DNA of 64,000 nt, taken from Bacillus salipaludis. GTDB taxonomy: Bacteria > Bacillota > Bacilli > Bacillales_B > DSM-18226. A program made the position numbers and the translations under genes. Below the pieces are notes generated by a model, which saw nothing but the letters and a program-made list of their open reading frames with translations, was not told the DNA's origin and ran no database searches. Where the stretch lies: NCBI RefSeq assembly GCF_004358205.1, contig NZ_SMYO01000002.1, positions 372,001 to 436,000 of the forward strand, read 5' to 3'. Below, piece after piece: positions 61,398 to 64,000 of this stretch. Numbering within the stretch: position 1 is the stretch's first letter; every line of letters begins with the position of its first letter.

Positions 61398-62164
61398 ATA
61401 CGAAGACTTTTTTGATCGTAGATGATGAACCAAGAACCCGCCAAGGGCTAAAGAAAACATTGGATGCTTGGGCAGATGGAAAATATCAGATCTTTACAGC
61501 TGCAAATGGAGAAGAAGCGATTGGTCTTATGCAAAAACAAAAGGTCCATATTCTCATAACCGATATCCGGATGCCGGAAATAACAGGCCTGCAATTATTA
61601 AAAATGGCAAAAGAGCAAAATATCTTCCCGGTTATTATTGTCATTTCGGCATACTCTGAGTTTGAGTATGCCCAGGAGGCCCTTCGATTAGGTGTGATTA
61701 ACTATTTGCTAAAGCCAATTAGCAAAAAGGCTTTAATCGAAGCTGTAGAAGATGCCCTGCAGGCTGTTGAAAAACAAGAGCGGGCAGGAATGATGGAAAA
61801 AGTGGTCGATAAGAAACTTGTTGATGCCAGTACTCAAAACCCTTTGGATCGTGGACCGATCAGAGAGGCAATGGATTATATCAACAAGAATATTAAGAAT
61901 GAACTGACCCAGAAAGAAGTGGCCGATCATGTTCATTTAAACCCAAGTTATCTTAGTGTCTTATTTAAAGAACATGTCAAGCTAACCTTCAGTGAATATG
62001 TAACCAGAAGGAGAATTCAACGGGCGAAGGAATTATTAATTACTACTAATTTTCCAATAAATGATATCGCTGAAGAATCAGGGTACAAAACCGCGAAGTA
62101 TTTTATTAAGATATTCAAAGAATTAGAAGGAATGACACCAAGTGCATACCGGAAAAGCCAATAA
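61391..62164 (+). CDS. YesN-like AraC-type response regulator
   Basis: 257 residues. Receiver domain: FLIVDDEPRTRQGLKKTLDA, phospho-acceptor Asp in ILITDIRMPEITGLQLL and the Lys in NYLLKPISK. It is followed by a short linker and two AraC helix-turn-helix motifs (ELTQKEVADHVHLNPSYLSV, NFPINDIAEESGYKTAKYFI) ending KELEGMTPSAYRKSQ. It is shorter than the usual roughly 500-residue YesN proteins, with a minimal linker. The start follows GGGGAGGAACAACC. It probably activates the ABC transporter starting 120 bases downstream. Confidence 0.94.
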   Translation: MLNTKTFLIVDDEPRTRQGLKKTLDAWADGKYQIFTAANGEEAIGLMQKQKVHILITDIRMPEITGLQLLKMAKEQNIFPVIIVISAYSEFEYAQEALRLGVINYLLKPISKKALIEAVEDALQAVEKQERAGMMEKVVDKKLVDASTQNPLDRGPIREAMDYINKNIKNELTQKEVADHVHLNPSYLSVLFKEHVKLTFSEYVTRRRIQRAKELLITTNFPINDIAEESGYKTAKYFIKIFKELEGMTPSAYRKSQ

Positions 62165-62284
62165 TGAAAGGGTTTTCTAAAAATAGTAGTATTTTTCCTA
62201 ATCGTAGTGACCTATTTTTCTGAACTATCTGAATGTAATCTATATATATAAGCAATATCAAAAAAGGTCATAGGGGGAATCATA

Positions 62285-63610
62285 TTGTTTAAAAAGAAAA
62301 CGGTTGCAATCTTAATGTCTGTAATCATGCTTATCTCTCTAGTAATAGCAGGTTGTTCTTCCACAAGTTCGAGTGAGGAAAGCAGCGCTGATGGCAAAAA
62401 AGTGATCAAATTTATGCATTTATGGCCTGAAGGCAGTTCCAATGCCCAGTTCTCCATCGTCAAAGATATCATTGGAGACTATGAAAAAGAACATAAAGAT
62501 ATAAAGATTGAAACAGAAATCCTCAATCCGGACCAGTACAGAGAAAAGCTTAAGGTTCTAGCCTCTTCCAATGAACTTCCCGATATCGGTATGACTTGGT
62601 CAGATGGGTTCATTAAACCATACGTGGACGGCGGCATGTTAGCGCCATTGGACGATGTAGTTGATCAAAACCCGGATCTTAAAGATGCGTTTATTCCCGG
62701 TGTAAAAGAATCCTATGCAGTTGATGGAAAAACGTATGGTCTTCCACTAGAGTTAAACATTTCCTATGTTTTCTACAATAAGGAAATCTTCAAAAAGTAC
62801 AACCTTGAAGTTCCAAAAACCTTTGAAGAATACAAACATGTTGTTAAAACTTTAGCAGATCATGGAGTGATCCCTGCAACTGTAGGAGCAAAAGACGGCT
62901 GGCCGGCATCATTCTGGTTTATGTATCTTGCAGACCGTATCGGCGGACCTACTATTCTGACAGATGTTATCCATGGAAAAACAAAAATGGATGATCCAGC
63001 CATTATAAAAGCAGCACAAGAAGTACAAAATCTTGTAGATATGGGCGGCTTTGAAAAGGGTGCCAGCGCTTTATCAAATGATGATGCAAAAGGATTCTTC
63101 ATGAATGAAAAAGCGGCTATGTTCTTAACAGCTACTTGGGAACTGCCAAACTATACAACAAGCCCTGATGTTAAAAAAGAATTTAAAGATAAGATTGGTT
63201 ATTTTAAGTTCCCCGTTTATGAAGGCGGTAAAGGCACCGATATCAACAGTTATGTTGGCGGCCCTGGTGTAGGTTTATTCGTAGCAAAAGATTCTAAAGT
63301 TCAAAAAGAAGCAAAAGATTTTGTTGGTTACTTTGTGAAGAAATGGGGAGAAAAGTCTGTAACGGATGCAGGTGTTATCCCTGCAACAAAAGTTGACACA
63401 GCAAAATTGGATCTTAATCCAATGTACATTCATATTTTGAAAGACTTGAGTGAAGCATCGAATGTTACCACTTATTTTGATACTCAATCCAGCCCTGCTG
63501 TATCGGAATTACACCATGATTTAGTTACAGCTTTATTTGGAAAACAAGTTACGCCAAAAGATTTTGTTAAGCAGCAGGCAGATGAACTTGCTAAGGAGCA
63601 AAAGAAGTAA
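62285..63610 (+). CDS. Sugar ABC transporter substrate-binding lipoprotein
   Basis: 441 residues, family 1 (SBP_bac_1/8). A lipobox VIAGC places the lipidated Cys at residue 24. Then VIKFMHLWPEGSSNAQFSIV, YREKLKVLASSNELPDIGMT, YGLPLELNISYVFYNKEIFK and the C-terminal KQQADELAKEQKK. TTG start after a GGGGGAATCATA site. It delivers a carbohydrate, by context probably xylo-oligosaccharide, to the permease encoded downstream. A hairpin after the gene probably keeps its mRNA more abundant than that of the permeases. Confidence 0.94.
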   Translation: MFKKKTVAILMSVIMLISLVIAGCSSTSSSEESSADGKKVIKFMHLWPEGSSNAQFSIVKDIIGDYEKEHKDIKIETEILNPDQYREKLKVLASSNELPDIGMTWSDGFIKPYVDGGMLAPLDDVVDQNPDLKDAFIPGVKESYAVDGKTYGLPLELNISYVFYNKEIFKKYNLEVPKTFEEYKHVVKTLADHGVIPATVGAKDGWPASFWFMYLADRIGGPTILTDVIHGKTKMDDPAIIKAAQEVQNLVDMGGFEKGASALSNDDAKGFFMNEKAAMFLTATWELPNYTTSPDVKKEFKDKIGYFKFPVYEGGKGTDINSYVGGPGVGLFVAKDSKVQKEAKDFVGYFVKKWGEKSVTDAGVIPATKVDTAKLDLNPMYIHILKDLSEASNVTTYFDTQSSPAVSELHHDLVTALFGKQVTPKDFVKQQADELAKEQKK

Positions 63611-63619
63611 AATTTAAGT

Positions 63620-63648
63620 ATAGAGGGCATACAGGATATGCCCTCTAT
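63620..63648 (+). terminator. Intercistronic hairpin after the binding-protein gene
   Basis: ATAGAGGGCAT pairs with ATGCCCTCTAT around ACAGGAT, then CATTTTAACC; probably a partial terminator or mRNA-stabilising structure. Confidence 0.7.
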
Positions 63649-63686
63649 CATTTTAACCGCTTTTCAATCAGAAGGGAGTATAGAAA

Positions 63687-64000
63687 ATGAAAAGTGTAAT
63701 GTCAAACAAATGGGTAATCAGCCTTTACGTACTTCCTGCGTTAATTCTTATTTTATTATTGATTTATATTCCAATCGTTTTAACTGGTTATTATGGGTTA
63801 ATGGACTGGAACGGCATCGGTAAGATGAAGTTCATTGGCTTAGACAATTACATGGAGTTAGTCAAGGACAAATTGTTCTGGCAAAGTACGTGGCATTCCT
63901 TGTTATTAGGTGCTTTCTCTGCATTGAGCCTGGTTGGTTATTTAATTTTATCGCTGATTTTGGCAAGTAAGATAAAAGGAGCTAACATTCTAAGAAAAAT
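63687..64000 (+). CDS. Sugar ABC transporter permease, 3'-truncated by window edge
   Basis: The first about 104 residues of a MalF/UgpA-type permease: MKSVMSNKWVISLYVLPALI then LILLLIYIPIVLTGYYGLMD, WNGIGKMKFIGLDNYMELVK and the start of helix 2-3 (WHSLLLGAFSALSLVGYLIL). The pattern W-NG...FIGLDNY is the standard extracellular loop of these permeases. Ribosome binding site AGAAGGGAG. The second permease is expected beyond the window. Confidence 0.92.
   Translation, partial: MKSVMSNKWVISLYVLPALILILLLIYIPIVLTGYYGLMDWNGIGKMKFIGLDNYMELVKDKLFWQSTWHSLLLGAFSALSLVGYLILSLILASKIKGANILRK

Overview
The window looks like chromosomal DNA of a low-GC, Gram-positive Bacillaceae (Bacillus/Neobacillus-like). 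Supporting signs are strong AGGAGG-type ribosome binding sites, a ComK-type regulator, class D sortase with an LPNTA substrate, LCP-type wall protein, XylR/xylA/xylB organisation, YesL/YesM/YesN-type genes, a cold shock protein and Fur boxes. No rRNA, tRNA or CRISPR array was seen. The genus is an inference.

Layout. 1-8 kb is the decaying end of a surface-polysaccharide locus: the 3' part of rmlB, a secreted beta-helix protein, an LCP wall-polymer ligase, a manA fragment, and an epsC/capD-like dehydratase gene with an in-frame TAG and a 3' end cut by a REP-like hairpin. 8-11 kb holds a REP-associated tyrosine transposase (RAYT), the yifB/comM ATPase and Rpn and IS21 remnants. 11.6-15 kb is one large secreted GLUG/FN3 protein. 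16-21 kb has an SSS symporter with its DUF3311 partner, a secreted copper-amine-oxidase-like protein, a methyltransferase and a VanZ protein. 21-26 kb is a minus-strand set: unknown protein, DnaB-like helicase, DnaD-like protein, ComK-like factor and two small XRE regulators. 26-34 kb is a coherent amino-acid uptake system: a sensor kinase with its own solute-binding domain, an NtrC-like sigma-54 activator, an ABC transporter and hutG, with canonical -24/-12 promoters in front of both the kinase and the transporter. 34-38 kb has sortase D with an LPNTA surface protein and a processive GT2 glycosyltransferase. 38-50 kb is mixed: PepSY protein with Fur boxes, D-aminoacylase remnant, MFS efflux pump with a striking 22-bp inverted repeat in its leader, MerR and 5'-nucleotidase remnants, csp, and secreted repeat and glycosidase-like proteins. 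50-64 kb is a xylose/xylo-oligosaccharide locus: GH43, xylR, xylA, xylB, aldose epimerase, aldo-keto reductase, a CE4-type deacetylase without signal peptide, and a YesL/YesM/YesN-like regulatory set next to a sugar ABC transporter that runs off the end.

Three dispersed repeat families overlay this. REP1 (GGGGTCAGACCCC hairpin plus a conserved CTAAAGTTTAAAGCG tail) repeatedly sits at the broken ends of genes and directly precedes the RAYT gene. REP2 (GACCATGGGGACGGTTCTG) often sits at or in gene 3' ends. A third, longer family has paired CAAACGTTTG palindromes about 174 bp apart; it occurs about seven times, always in the same orientation and always 5' of a minus-strand gene or remnant. This third family is the best candidate here for something undescribed.
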